Positions 1 to 32,189 of a stretch of DNA of 64,000 bases are shown piece by piece. Origin of the DNA: Cristatella mucedo. Taxonomy: Eukaryota > Bryozoa > Phylactolaemata > Cristatellidae. The notes beneath the pieces are model-generated. The model had not been told where the DNA came from. It did not search any database and saw nothing but the letters and a program-made list of their open reading frames with translations. The position numbers and the translations under genes were made by a program. The stretch's first letter is position 1. Each line of letters starts with the position of its first letter. The DNA is taken from assembly GCA_009760855.2 (NCBI GenBank), contig WPIO01000048.1:895501-959500 (forward strand), given 5' to 3'.

Positions 1-1595
1 ACGATTAAGGCGCGCGAAAAATGCATGAGTAGCACGTCGCCTGGCGATGGCGGCTGCTCCGACAGCAGACAGCAGAGTGCGCAGAGCGGCCGCGGCGGCG
101 CCAGACGAGTGCTTAGCAGCCTGGCCGGTCCCTGCAACAGCAGGTTGTCTCCCATTGGGATCGCAGATCATGACTGCACTTCAGAGAACAAACTCGCTGG
201 AAAGTCACTCGCGCTTCGCGCTGGCGCACAGCTGCCGAAGTGAGGCACGCGGTGCAAGCGTGAGTGTGCGGTTCGCTCACTTTCGCCTCCTCCGTGTGTG
301 TGCGTGTGCACGCGCCTGCGCTGCGAGAGGTTGGCAGCCGGGACATTGGCGCGTGCATTCCGCAGTCAGATTCCAAACGAAATTCCTCAGGCGGCCAGCA
401 GCGGAACCAGTGCAGCCGCTGAGACAGGAAGCCCCGCTACGTTCTTTAGTGCCCCGAGCTGTCGGAGTGCATTTCGTGAATTGGGTCGAGCCTAAATCAC
501 GTTTATTTCCATTTTCAGCGCATGCCAAGTGCCTGAAAAGAGATCGTGTTCTCTTGAAACGCGATACGCGAGTGTTTCGTTGCTGTTTTCGCTTGTTGTT
601 ACACTTGGTTTTGGCCACTTTCAAATACATGCGGCGAAGGGCGAGTATGCGGCGAAGCATGCGGTGAAGGGCGAGCCGACAGTCTGCGACTGTACTCAAG
701 CTTTTCGCGAACTGCGCCGCTGCGATTATCCTGCAGCTCCGCCTGGCGCTCGCTTCCGCTTCCGCCTCTGCTGCCGCTACCGCCGCCGAGGCTGCCTCTT
801 TTTCCTCGCACGGCGCCGGCTCCGGTGCTTTATGAAGCCGACGCCGATCGTCCTTCGCGGTGAGGCGTGACGTCGCGTCCAGCTCCACCGCCGAAAAAAG
901 CGCCGAAAAGTCCGCCTCATCCGCTGCATCCGTCCTTCCGCCTCCTCATCCGCACGATTTGGTTTTGCTGCGCAAGGCGCTTCCGCTCGCGAGCCTCGGC
1001 GAACCTTGCGCTTCGCGGGAGACGCTGGCGCTTAGGCTTCAGGCGCTTCGGCTGCATTCAGCCAGATTGCAGCGGCTGGGAGCGGATTGTGCGGTAATTT
1101 CTGGTAACCAAGGCAGCGCACGTAGCCTCAGCCGTGCAACGGGCAGCGGGTCGAGGCTCCGGAACTGGCGCCTAAGAAGTTGGCCTGCTTTGAGCTCTGG
1201 GGTTTGAGCGAGGGTCACGTGCACGTCACGGCCGCCACCAAACGCCCGTCGTCGATGTCGAATGAACGTCTCGATGCTGCCGACAGCGGACTTGCTGCGT
1301 TAGTTACGGCGACATGGGCGCTCTCGTTGCTGCCGCGTTTCACTACTGTCGGCGCAAGTTCATGAATTTACGTCGCACCTATTAGTCCGTCGCTAGTCGC
1401 GATTCCGAGGCTCGAGGATTCACCGGCATCCGCGCATCGTGGCTCTGCCCGGACGTGCAAGCCGCTACAACCCGTAGGTAGCAGCGCGGCCACGCCTCTC
1501 GGGCCTGCCTCTGTAGCGTATCCGGTTCGGGCCGCGGTGCACGCTTCGCGGCGGCAGTAGTTTTTCCTCGATTTTCTTGACTCGTCTTCTCCCTG
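1..1595. other. CpG-rich stretch, no gene recognised
   Basis: GC- and CpG-rich sequence with several overlapping open frames on both strands. None has a recognisable domain, and long frames are expected here because stop codons are rare in GC-rich DNA. I see no convincing splice-site pair, TATA box or repeat before the minisatellite. It could be a CpG island or upstream exon region of a gene outside the window. Confidence 0.4.
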
Positions 1596-1733
1596 CGATC
1601 GAGCGATCAACGGGCTCACGATCGAGCGATCGACGGGCTCACGATCGAGCGATCGACGGGCTCACGAACGAGCGATCGCCGGGCTCACGATCAAGCGATC
1701 GCCGGACTCACGATCGAGCGATCGCCGGGCTCA
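1596..1733. repeat. 23-bp minisatellite, six units
   Basis: Six head-to-tail 23-bp units of the form CGATCGAGCGATCGMCGGGC plus TCA, starting at 1596, 1619, 1642, 1665, 1688 and 1711. A degenerate part-unit follows to about 1750. Units differ at single positions (for example CGAACG, CGATCA). Each unit carries the palindrome CGATCG once or twice, so the array is dense in GATC and CpG. Confidence 0.9.
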
Positions 1734-2104
1734 CGCGATCGCGCCGTGAGCGCTAGCAGCGCTCCGGCGAGCGATCGTCACTTCGGCCGGAAATGCTTTA
1801 AACTAATGCACGGCGTTCGTGCCTGATGGTCGCCCGGATTTTGTCTGAGCTGCAGGAAACTCTGGCGGCGGCGGCGGCGCGATCCCGGATCGCGTATTGC
1901 GACTAAAGGCTCTCGCGCTCCAATACGGCAGTCTTACCTCTGGGCTGGGGCGGAACCGCGAGAGCGGTAGTGTCTCGTTCCCAGAGGCCGTCGTGCGGCG
2001 TGTCCAGAAAAGACGTGCTCCCGTCACATTTGACTCAAGCTGCACGCATCCGTGTAATCGAGAGACCTTTTCGAGATAATTTGTCGCAATTTCCGTCCGC
2101 CTGG
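1734..2104. other. GC-rich spacer
   Basis: CpG-rich sequence between the minisatellite and a decayed L2 fragment. No gene, RNA or repeat recognised. Confidence 0.4.
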
Positions 2105-2520
2105 TAAATCCACCACCGGGTTGGTGCAAAACTCTCAAGCTTTGTTTTCTCTTCCTCTCTCTCTTTTTTGGATTGGATTGGCTGCTCATCAAGCAGCGCA
2201 TCGTCTCAAAAGATATATATATCACTCCCATTTGGGTTCCTTTACTTTTTATGAGCGGCCTGCCTATCTGAACTACTTGCAAATCAGGTTTAGCGCTGTA
2301 CCATCCGCTCATCCGACACGAGACGTTTAGCTGCGCCTCAAACCAATCTCAAATCCTTTCGAGACCCTGCTTTTAATTCTTATGCCCTCTCAAAAAACCT
2401 GAAACTCACTGCCTTCTGACGTCAAAACATACGATAACTTGACCGCATTTCACGAGAGGCTAAAACCCCGTCCGTTCCGTCCTTTGTGCGCTCATGCGTG
2501 CCGACACTGTGCATGGCATC
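2105..2520 (+). mobile_element. Decayed L2 LINE fragment (C-terminus and 3'UTR)
   Basis: Very diverged copy of the L2 family that is abundant in this window. The LVQNS motif of the post-RT domain is at about 2120, followed by a PAYL-like motif. Then comes the stretch equivalent to 'NLKSFGDRAFSSYAPKAWNS' near 2350-2410 and a short 3'UTR with the GCGTGCCGACACTGTGCATG block. The conserved 3' hairpin tail is missing. Confidence 0.6.
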
Positions 2521-5344
2521 ATACACCAGTCGACACGCTTCGCTTAAACCATACGTAAAGTAGGGCTTAGAAATAGAATTTGATAATTGGCTCTAAAAAC
2601 TCTCGCTCAGACATGCTCGATCTTCGCTGACACAGGGCGTGAGCGGGTATATTCATGATATAAGCGAGCGCGCGCGCGCGGAGGACGCAATGGCGGCCAA
2701 TCCGACGAGCTGACGGCAGAAGGAAAATTCGGCGGAGGCGAACAGTCTGGGGGCGGGGCGGTTCGCTGTCCATTCTCCTTCGACTCGCCCCGCGGGCACT
2801 CGCTCGTCGGTACGCTTCGGCCATGCATGACCGGGCATGCTCGGGCACGGTCGGTGGCATCGGAGAAACTCATCGAGGACGACGCCATTTTCGTGAGCCG
2901 CTACCGTCAGCCCACTGCACGGGTTGTGCGCGAGCCTCACCTGTCTGAAGCCGACTGGGAGACCTCTACGAGCCTCTCGAGCAATCCTAATCCTTCGCCG
3001 TAGTGTCAGTACATTGGCGCGTCGACGGGCTCAGCCGCCAAGGAGCGCTGCCGCCATTACCGCTGCAAGCGGATGCTAAAAAGAACGCTTAAATTGGAGC
3101 GGAGAAGTAGTAAAGAACATACCAAAACATGCAATTTACAGGTGTGTGTAAATACAGGCCTCGTATATACGAGCCTCGAGATGCTTGACCACCAAGTGAC
3201 TAGAAGGATAGAAGGTTAGAAGAGCAGTTAGAAGGCTTGAATTGACTGGGATTGACGGCCCCCAACAAAAATTTGTTAGCCGCCGATTTAGAAATGCCGG
3301 CAGAGAATAATAAAACCCGCCGGCGAACATTGGCGGGCTTAATTTCGCCTGCTGCGGCCATTAAACACTGCCAGCTGCGGGACTCTAAACGACGACCTTG
3401 ATCTTGAAGTGCGACTGCCTCGTCGCCAAAGGCGAAGGCGCACTCCCGCCACGGGGGCTGCCGCCTTCTCTCGAAGGACGCGCGCCGTTCGACCTAAACT
3501 ATCTAAGGCTGGATGCTTTCAAGCGACTAGCGGGGCCCGCGAGTGAGCCGCCGAGCAGCAGCAGCAGCAGCGGCAGCAGCCCGATCGCTCTTTGGGCTTT
3601 TCGCGCGTGTGCTAACGCGTGTGCAAGCGCTCGCGCGTGGCGATCGCCGCGCCAGCCATTTGGTGCGGGAGCCACTCGGTAGAGCGCCGCAGTCTCCGTG
3701 TGACGACTTGAAAGGCATCTCGCACCAGCCAAAGCGGCCGCGACGGCCACATTGGAAAAACCGCCGCTGATTCGATTGGCCGGCAAACCAAAATTGCGGC
3801 CGTCGGCGCCAGCTGCATTTGTTCAGAAAGTCGACGGGCGCAAAACTCGCTCCCCCAACCCACTCGCGGCGCGACGACTACACCGACCGCCTTACATAAC
3901 GCGGGTCCAAGCAGAGGCGAAATCGTATTACTCGTAGCCGTCATGCTCGCTCGACAGTTAACCTACTTAGCCGCCGGCTTCCGATCGTCGAGTCCCTGCC
4001 GGGTTCGAACGCACTTTGTCCGTGCCATCGGCGTGAGAAGGGGTCTCTCATGTGAGAGACGGGAAAGCCATTCTCCCACAGGACCGAATACACTGAGAAT
4101 CCTCTCGGCGGACTATCCTTGCGCCGCTTGCGACGCGTTCGCCTGCGAACGCCTCGCCGAGAACGCAGCCACCGCTGAGGCCGGACGCTGGAAGCGGACG
4201 TTTCGTGCGCGCTTCCGGAGGGGACTGGCTGGACTGCGACAGCGCTCGCTCGCGTGAATGCAGCAAACGAGCGGACGCGCTTCGGCTGAAAAAAAAGATG
4301 GCCGACTCGCGGGCCAGCGGCGATCCTTTAAGCAGTTTGTAGCTCGGCTATCCGCTGCCGAGGATGATACTCATATCGGCCTGTGCGTTGTAGAGGGCGT
4401 TGCGATGGACGCATCAGAAAGGCGGCTGTCAAAAGGCAGAGGCCGAAACGACGTTAATCATGACTGTACAAATCCGGGTACGCTAAGACTAAATAGCCTG
4501 AGGTCGCTCACTAGAAGAACCTCTACACGACAAAACGGTGGAGCAGCACAGAGGAGGACAACAACGACGGCGGCAGAGTCACTCCCCAATTCCCGCGGCC
4601 CCTAGCGAGCGAGCGAAAGCAGAGGCGCCGGCTGCTGCACACTGAGGCGCCGATTCACAGCGAGCAGCGCTCTCTAGCCGAGAGAACGCTTAGCGGAAGC
4701 GGCAGGCGGAGAGCGGCTCGACAGGGAGGCGACCGACCACCCGCCGCGCAGCGCCCGCTTTCTGCTCGTTCAAAGTCTGCACCCGCTCGCGCCACCTGCT
4801 CGGCAGCGCAGCAGTTCGCTTGCGTGCGCACGCACGTGTTTCGAGTTAAGCCGCCGCGGCGCGACTTCCGCACTGAGCGCGACGTGGGCGTTTGGCCGGA
4901 TCGGTGGCCGAAGCGCCCGCTTCCGTTAGCGCTTATTTCATTAGAGCCGCCGGATCGCATGGCCGTGGGACGTGGTGCGCCCGCTAGCCCCCGAGCGGCT
5001 GCGTTGCTGCCGATGCCGCAAGCGTGTCCGCCGCGAGCCTGTTGTTTATAATCTTTGAGCCCGCCGCTGAAGGAACTGCCGCTCGCTCGCGAGCTGCCTC
5101 GGCGGCTTATGTGCCCTCGCTCACATCCTTCACTGCTGCTTAATGCGGCGGCCCCTAGGGATGGAGCCCTACCGCTTGCCTAGCACGAACATACCGCCGT
5201 AATGAAATCGGTTGGTCCGCGAAGTAAATACTTGTTCTCCAGCTTCCGCTAAATCAGCCGCACGCTGCACGTGAAAACGGTGGTATCGCCGCTTGAAGGA
5301 GGCACCGATTCTTGCATCTAAAGGCTGCAATTTCCACATTGAAT
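2521..5344. other. CpG-rich stretch, no gene recognised
   Basis: Mostly GC-rich, with a less GC-rich interval around 3100-3350. Open frames on both strands are unconvincing. A short CAG-type run lies near 3555-3580. A B-box-like GGGTTCGAACGC occurs near 4011 but I cannot fold a tRNA around it. No terminal repeats or known protein motifs seen. Confidence 0.4.
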
Positions 5345-5405
5345 GAGCAATCGAGTCAAGGGGTGTCGAGACGTCAGTAGGAGTGAGTTACGGGCTTTGG
5401 AAGCT
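5345..5405 (-). mobile_element. Short L2 LINE fragment
   Basis: The stretch around GGTGTCGAGACGTCAGTAGG followed by GAGTGAGTTACGGGCTTTGG matches, with mismatches, the minus-oriented L2 segment at 14350-14395 that encodes the AWNS...TSPD part of the C-terminus. Only about 60 bp is recognisable. Confidence 0.45.
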
Positions 5406-5587
5406 TGTCCAAAAGCATCATTTTATCAGTCAGCTCTGCTCATTCCGTCATCCAAAATGTGTACCCTTTATGTGAATAATATTCCAGCCGTCCATGCTTT
5501 ATATATATATATATATAATAAAAGCGGCTCCGGTATGTTGTCTCTCGCCTCCGAATTTTAAGCCAGAGGAGCTACAGCGGACCACTT

Positions 5588-6085
5588 TTATTTCCCTATC
5601 TTTCTAGCAATTGTGCGATCTGGTGTGGGACGGTAGGAGAGGCCGATCTCGTCAACATCATTGGGGGTGACGGCACTGCGATATTTAAGGCGACAATCAG
5701 GAAGCGTCACAGTGGCGATCGCGTCTGAATTCGCAGAGCCACATTCATCATGCATGTTGACGTCTTTAAACTGATGGCGATTCATAAATTTCTCAAACCA
5801 GCGGTGTGGAAAAGTGGGTGTGTCGGGCGCAGCTATGCTCCAAAGCTCGGCAAACCGTTTCCCTTTCTCAGTTACTTGGTAACCAGTCAAAAAACTCCCC
5901 TGCCTTGGCGTTGCAGAGCCTGAGAGTTGGCTAATGCTGTGTCAAGAGCTGATTCACTCGCGGATGGTTCATGGTTCATCACTCGTGGAGATCTCGCTTG
6001 CGGTAGAGCGCCTGAGCCGCATCCGGTTGCAATAGCTCTCGCCCTTAACCAAAAATTCGCGAGGCCGTAGCTTGATTCAGACAGT
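5588..6085 (-). pseudogene. Pogo/Tigger-like transposase fragment
   Basis: Minus-strand frame 5890-5588 reads like the second helix-turn-helix of a CENP-B-type DNA-binding domain (EKGKRFAEL, then FPHRWFEKFMNRHQF), followed by DVDEIGLSYRPTPDRTIA. The last segment corresponds to the pogo/Tigger motif around the first catalytic aspartate, normally (N/D)ADETGLYYR..PDRT. Upstream, near 6085-5890, a motif like ATASRIFG fits the N-terminal HTH but is broken by stops. The rest of the DDE domain is absent, so this is a dead fragment. Confidence 0.65.
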
Positions 6086-6160
6086 TTTCCAGCACAAAAG
6101 TGTCTTCAGCCCATCGGTAAAGCTCTTTCTGAAGGATGGCCGCCGTGCTCTCGCTCTTAA

Positions 6161-6309
<149 letters not shown>

Positions 6310-7539
6310 AGTAGATTTGCACACGCACACACATACATTGGTGAGCGCGTTTCTTCTGACGAAAGCCGTGCTGAAAGCGGTGAAACTCAGTTGAGTGAAC
6401 ATGTCACGTGATTGTAACAAGACCTTGAAGGTCGCATGTCCATCTCCCTGCAAGAAATACCGCCCTATAAGCATAGGAAATCTTCCGAATGATGGCTGTG
6501 TCCGAATGATTGGTCGAATGTCGCTTACAGAGAGATTCGATTGTACCTCCGCCTTTCACTTCCAAAAGCCTCGATGACTCGGTAGGTGCTATGCTGGAAT
6601 TTTCTTTAGCGAACTTAAGCCCTCAACCGCTTTCGTTGCAACTACGGTAGCCATCAGACTTCATCTCACACAACAAAGAGAAAGTAAGAAGCATAGCTGA
6701 GTCGGGAGTGCAGTCGAATAAGTGAGTAGCATGGAAGTAGCAGCTCGGTAGGGCTGGAAAGAATGTGCCACAATCGGCAGCTAGAGAAAATGTTGCGTAT
6801 GAATTGTATTAAGCAAGGTAAACAATCTAGGACCTGCAGAGCAAAAGCTTCTGCTGCCGACGGTCTATACGCGAAGGAATGGAACACCTAGTTTATTGTC
6901 CACAGACGACCTAAGGGTACGAGGCGGCTGAAACTAGTGCAACAATTCAGCTTGATAGGAAGGAGCCAAGCCTTGTGGGTCAGCATAAAAATTGTGCACT
7001 GTATCCTTAGCTCGACCGACAGCCATCGCAGCTCCTTTAACAAAGGAGACACCTGGCTGAATATCTGATATTTGTGACAAGCTTTGCAGTCCTATTCATT
7101 TCCAGCTGAGCCGTATTCATCAGCTGCTACCATACTCATCAACAACGCAGGCATCACAGTAGTCCAGCCTAGACAAAACCGGGAGGGTTTCGCTAGATTT
7201 CTAGCACGCCACCGCGGTAGACAACTCCTAATCCCAGACAGGAACCGGTCGTGCTGGCTGCGTGCACCCTCGTCTGGGCTGTCTTCGGTTGGTCACTCGG
7301 TTTGTTTGATGATCGCCCGACCTTTGATTTAGAAGATGGCCTCTACAGCCAGTAAGCACTCTCGCTTGGTAGGGCTGCTGAAGCAAGAATAGGACTCAAG
7401 GCGTGGTGCCAATATAACCTTTGGTTTGGTACCTAAATCAAAGCGATCCGGTCATCAATTTTTGAATCAAAGCAATCCAGTCATAATTGTTTTTAAATCA
7501 GAGAAACCGGTCTCCCCCGTATCTTACTAGTGACTGCGA
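6310..7539. other. Unassigned stretch
   Basis: Ordinary AT-balanced sequence with frequent stops in all frames. No gene or repeat recognised before the L2 tail. Confidence 0.4.
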
Positions 7540-7665
7540 ATGAGAGGATATTACTCACCATTCAGTTGTATTTCCCTTTGCAGCAAATGTAAAGCGCCTA
7601 GAAAGAGATTAAGTTCTCTGAGGGAGCTTTATCAAGTGCATTATTATTATTATTATTAGTATTAA
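7540..7665 (+). mobile_element. L2 LINE, 3'-terminal fragment
   Basis: Contains the end of the 3'UTR (ATTACTCACCATTCAGTTG, TTTCCCTTTGCAGCAAATG) and the conserved tail GTAAAGCGCCTAGAAAGAGA with TTCTCTGAGGGAGCTTTATC. It ends in (ATT)n with an AGT interruption. A strongly 5'-truncated insertion. Confidence 0.88.
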
Positions 7666-8054
7666 CACTCTGACGCGAAACAAATTTTTAGCTGATGAGC
7701 AAAAATTGGTTTTATTATGCTTAGAGTAAAATTGCATCTTTTTCATGTTCGATAGTGATTAAACTCAAGAGGTTCCACCGAACGTGTATTTAAGTCATTT
7801 AGCGCTAGCCATTATTTGAACGGACTGGGGTCTATTCAAGCCAGGGTCATGGAGCGATGATTATGTAACGTAAACGAGTGCCTCACACTGCAGACATTCC
7901 CTTGCTGCAGGCGCAGCCGATCACAGATACCAGCGTGCCACATTGGTGAACGGAATAATTCATCTCTGCAGTAAATATTTACTGAATATCACGCTGCTGT
8001 CGAGACTTGTTGATATGGTCATCGAAAACTCTTGAGAATGGAGCAGTAGAAATA

Positions 8055-8539
8055 CCATATTTTACCATGTAAAAGCCCCCAGGTATAAGCCTCCATTTTT
8101 GAACCGATGTTTTGGAAAAACTATATTAAATAAAAAAATGAATTGAAAAATATCAACTCATAATAATCACTCACTATCATCTGCATCGTGTGTGAATAGT
8201 GATGATACCCTCTCCATCTTACTTGCTCATATCACACGCTCGAAATTTGGTGGAAACTCTTTTATTATCATTGTCGTCGCCACTCTCTTCATAGAACACG
8301 TCATCTTCCGTTCCGTACATTGCATTTGAAATGCCACATTTCCTGAAACTTTTCGACAAACAAGCTTATTTAACACATTTTGGTTACTATTTAATCTTTG
8401 TTGAGTAGGTTTTTAAATCAGATACGTTGTTTAGCCCAACATTAAAGCAAAAACGTAACCTCCCATGTATAAGCCGCCTCTCTATTACCTGTCCCCACAT
8501 TTTGGAAAGAAAGGGGGGCTTATCCACGGTAAAATACGG
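8055..8539. mobile_element. Non-autonomous DNA transposon (MITE) with TIRs and TA target site
   Basis: Left end CCATATTTTACCATGTAAAA followed by GCCCCC (8055-8080). The reverse complement of the right end (8514-8539) reads CCGTATTTTACCGTGGATAA followed by GCCCCC, so the termini are inverted repeats of about 26 bp with few mismatches. Each end is flanked by TA (8053-8054 and 8540-8541), the target duplication of Tc1/mariner/pogo elements. Subterminal motifs such as GTATAAGCC and ATTTTGGAAA recur inside. The AT-rich 485-bp interior has no coding capacity. Confidence 0.75.
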
Positions 8540-9294
8540 TATATTAATACAGAGAAACTTCAAGTGTAGTGTTACATAGTTTAAACGTGTCTCTTAGATG
8601 CCCACAATTGCCCCCCCCCGGGTAAGTTGTTCGCCTATAACGACCTCGTCGTCTGCGGCTTGTTTTAAGAGCTTGGATAGAGATAAAGTTGTCATAGGGC
8701 GCTATGCCAAGGAATTGTTTTTCTTAAAAATGTAATTGAGTCTTTATGGTGAATCTAAATGACTGAAACACGTGCACGTGCTTATTCTTTGAAGTATTGA
8801 GAATCATGGAAAATTCCGTTTGCGTTAGTAAAATGCGAAACATTGTAAGCTCGAAGAATTTTTGCCTGAATTTATCTGAGTTAAACTTAACGGAAAGAAA
8901 TGCGACTAATAAATAAGTCTTCAGATAAACGCGGCTTTTGCACATTTGATATTTTAATAATGATTAATAATAGCACCGCCGACTGTCCGCTTAAATTTTT
9001 TCGTTATTGTTCTGATTACTGACAATACAAAAGACCCCGTGTCACTCGAAGCTGTTCTGTTGTGCACCAAAAATACTGGGTACTTAGTTAAAAAGTATGC
9101 CTTATTATCCTATTTTACTGGCGTCGGAAATTTTGAATGCATGTGCAAAAGAGCTACGTCTATCTGCCAAGAGCACTAATGCTTAAGTAAGATTTCTCTC
9201 GAGCTACATTATAATGTCGTAGTTAATATAACGCAATGTAACTTATAACTTCAATAACTTATGACGTATACGAATGGAAGCCCAGCTTAGCTTA
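8540..9294. other. AT-rich unassigned stretch
   Basis: Low-complexity AT-rich sequence with an isolated poly-C run near 8611. No gene or repeat recognised. Confidence 0.4.
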
Positions 9295-9405
9295 CTTTAC
9301 CGACCACGGTTGGCTGTGGGTTTAAGCCCTGCGGTACATGTAAATTGCCTGAATCGAGGATAAGTTCTATTAGATCACTATAAAATGAATTTTATATTAT
9401 ATATT
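9295..9405 (+). mobile_element. Decayed tRNA-derived SINE, family B
   Basis: GTGGGTTTAAGCCCTGCGG resembles the B-box region of the family-B SINE (compare GTGGGCTCGAGCCC in better copies). It is followed by ATTGCCTGAATCGAGGATAA and GTTCTATTAGATCACTATAA, the LINE-like tail. Only the 3' half of the tRNA-like head is recognisable. Confidence 0.55.
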
Positions 9406-9438
9406 ATATTTATATTATTGTATGTATACTCTGCAGGC

Positions 9439-9444
9439 TTTATT
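9439..9444 (-). terminator. Possible poly(A) signal of the rhotekin-like gene
   Basis: TTTATT on the plus strand, AATAAA on the minus strand, about 800 nt downstream of the stop codon at 10245. It is the first canonical hexamer I find downstream, but nothing else confirms its use. Confidence 0.3.
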
Positions 9445-10244
9445 GAAATAGCAAGAGAAAGTGCAACGCAGAAAGTCAAGTAAACATAGGCAACCAGCAA
9501 ACATGGCATGAATTACCTTTTCCTCATCTGCTATGACTCACTTACACCTGAAAAGTATATTAACTACCGAAAGTTGCAACTTTCGTCGGAGTAGCTGGGA
9601 GCATTCGAAACAATAAATAATGATTGCTCAGTTATAGACTAGAGTATACGAAATTAAAAAGCTCTTATATGAACATCAATTATCACGTGCTGTACAAGCA
9701 TGTCTACGTGCAAATACCTGCAATGCAAGGGCAGCAGCAACAGATACATAAAGAGGAAGACTGCCGGCAGCAAAGCTAACATTCATCGACGACCCAGCTT
9801 GCTCTTGTCCAGTTCCTTCACTTCCGAGGCAGCTCACTTTTTATATCTATTTGCTGTATTTTTATCTTTACCTTCTTTGCTGTATCCTATTTGTTGTGCT
9901 ATCCTCTGTCGTCCTGCTAAATGACAAATTAGGCCCGACAATTACAAATTCAGATAAATATCGCCAGTAACTAGGCAGCCGCATTGCTTCTCGATCCAAA
10001 CATATGTCTCTAATAAATAGTCTCCAATAAATAGTACAGCCACCGTTGGTGCATCATTGATAACCACAGATATTCTTGAGCACTCGAAGACCTTAGATAG
10101 CCACATGTAAATCAGGCTCGAGGAGATGGATCATACGAGATCGATCCATACGAGGCCGGGTGCCACAATTACGGACAGTCGGATTTACGTCAGCAGCTCG
10201 ATGAAAGAATGAAGGCTGATGCTAGCTGCTGCATTAACCGCCAC

Positions 10245-31168
<20,924 letters not shown>

Positions 31169-32189
31169 TTCTAGCCTCGCTAGCCTCGCTAGCTTCAACT
31201 GGCTGCCACCACTTGAGTAGTCGACCCACTGAAGCCGACGGCAGCCGCTGGCTTTCCCAGGAACTAACCTACTATCGCCATCCTGACCGGTCTGCAGCCT
31301 AATGACTGTGTGTGTGTGCAAACAGCACAGCGGCTGACCTCCTGGGGTCCTAATACCAGCCAGTAGCTGCTCCCACTGCAAACGCTGGGCAGCATCGAGT
31401 GGCTGCCAGCCAACCAGCCAAGGGGGTGAGTGTTGATCTGCACAGCCGTTCCTTCATAGAAGTGTTATCTAGCCTCCTGCCAGAACAAAGTGGGGAAAGG
31501 AGCTTTCAATGCAGCTTAAATCAGCTGTCAATCTAGAACCAACCAGCAGTAAGAGGGACAGGCAAGCCCTCGTCAACTTCAGGACACACCCTTCGGCAAT
31601 GAGGCCTGCTGTGGTTGGCTGGCCTGCTAGATTAAGGAGGAGCTGCTGTGAGAAGGGGTTAAGCCATACTGAGCTGCAGCTGACAAAGCAAGCTCAGGCA
31701 GTGCACTACCCTGTACAACTTGCACAGCTCCAAAAATGGGCGACTATGCAAAATCGCTAGCTGGATTTGCTGCATATAGTGCTGAATGGGATTCTTCAGT
31801 TCTAGGAAGAAAAAGGACACGTCGAGTCACCCCCTTCTCTCTTCTCTCCTCTCTCTTCTCATCTTTTTGCTCTTCAGGTCTTAGACTGTGGAACTCATGC
31901 AACGACATCTACTCTCCTGCTACCGATAATGGCACATCCTTTCCAGCTGGCCTAAGCTGTTACTTGTATGCTACTCACTACCTGAACTGCTCTCCTGACT
32001 CAGATATGCTTCTCACCTTCTCTATATGTGTAAGATGAAATCTGTTGGCCACCGAATGCATACCACAACATGCTTAGCCTTTGAGTGTGCCATAGAAAAC
32101 TCTCCTGCGTAATACCCGCATAGTCTTTGTGGAGTTACAGGTGGAGATGCATTACGTTACACAAAAAGTCGGCCGACTTCATCGCCAAG
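31169..32189. other. Region upstream of exon 1, nothing firm
   Basis: Moderately GC-rich near 31200-31450 with several open frames, but no TATA box, repeat or conserved motif that I can support. It would hold the promoter if exon 1 is the true first exon. Confidence 0.35.

Noticed and set aside
47-888. Overlapping 200-residue frames at the window start
   Set aside because: GC-rich DNA has few stops. Several frames on both strands are open at once and none shows a domain.
3905-4020. Possible tRNA gene with B box GGGTTCGAACGC
   Set aside because: No acceptor stem, anticodon arm or A box at the correct spacing could be found.
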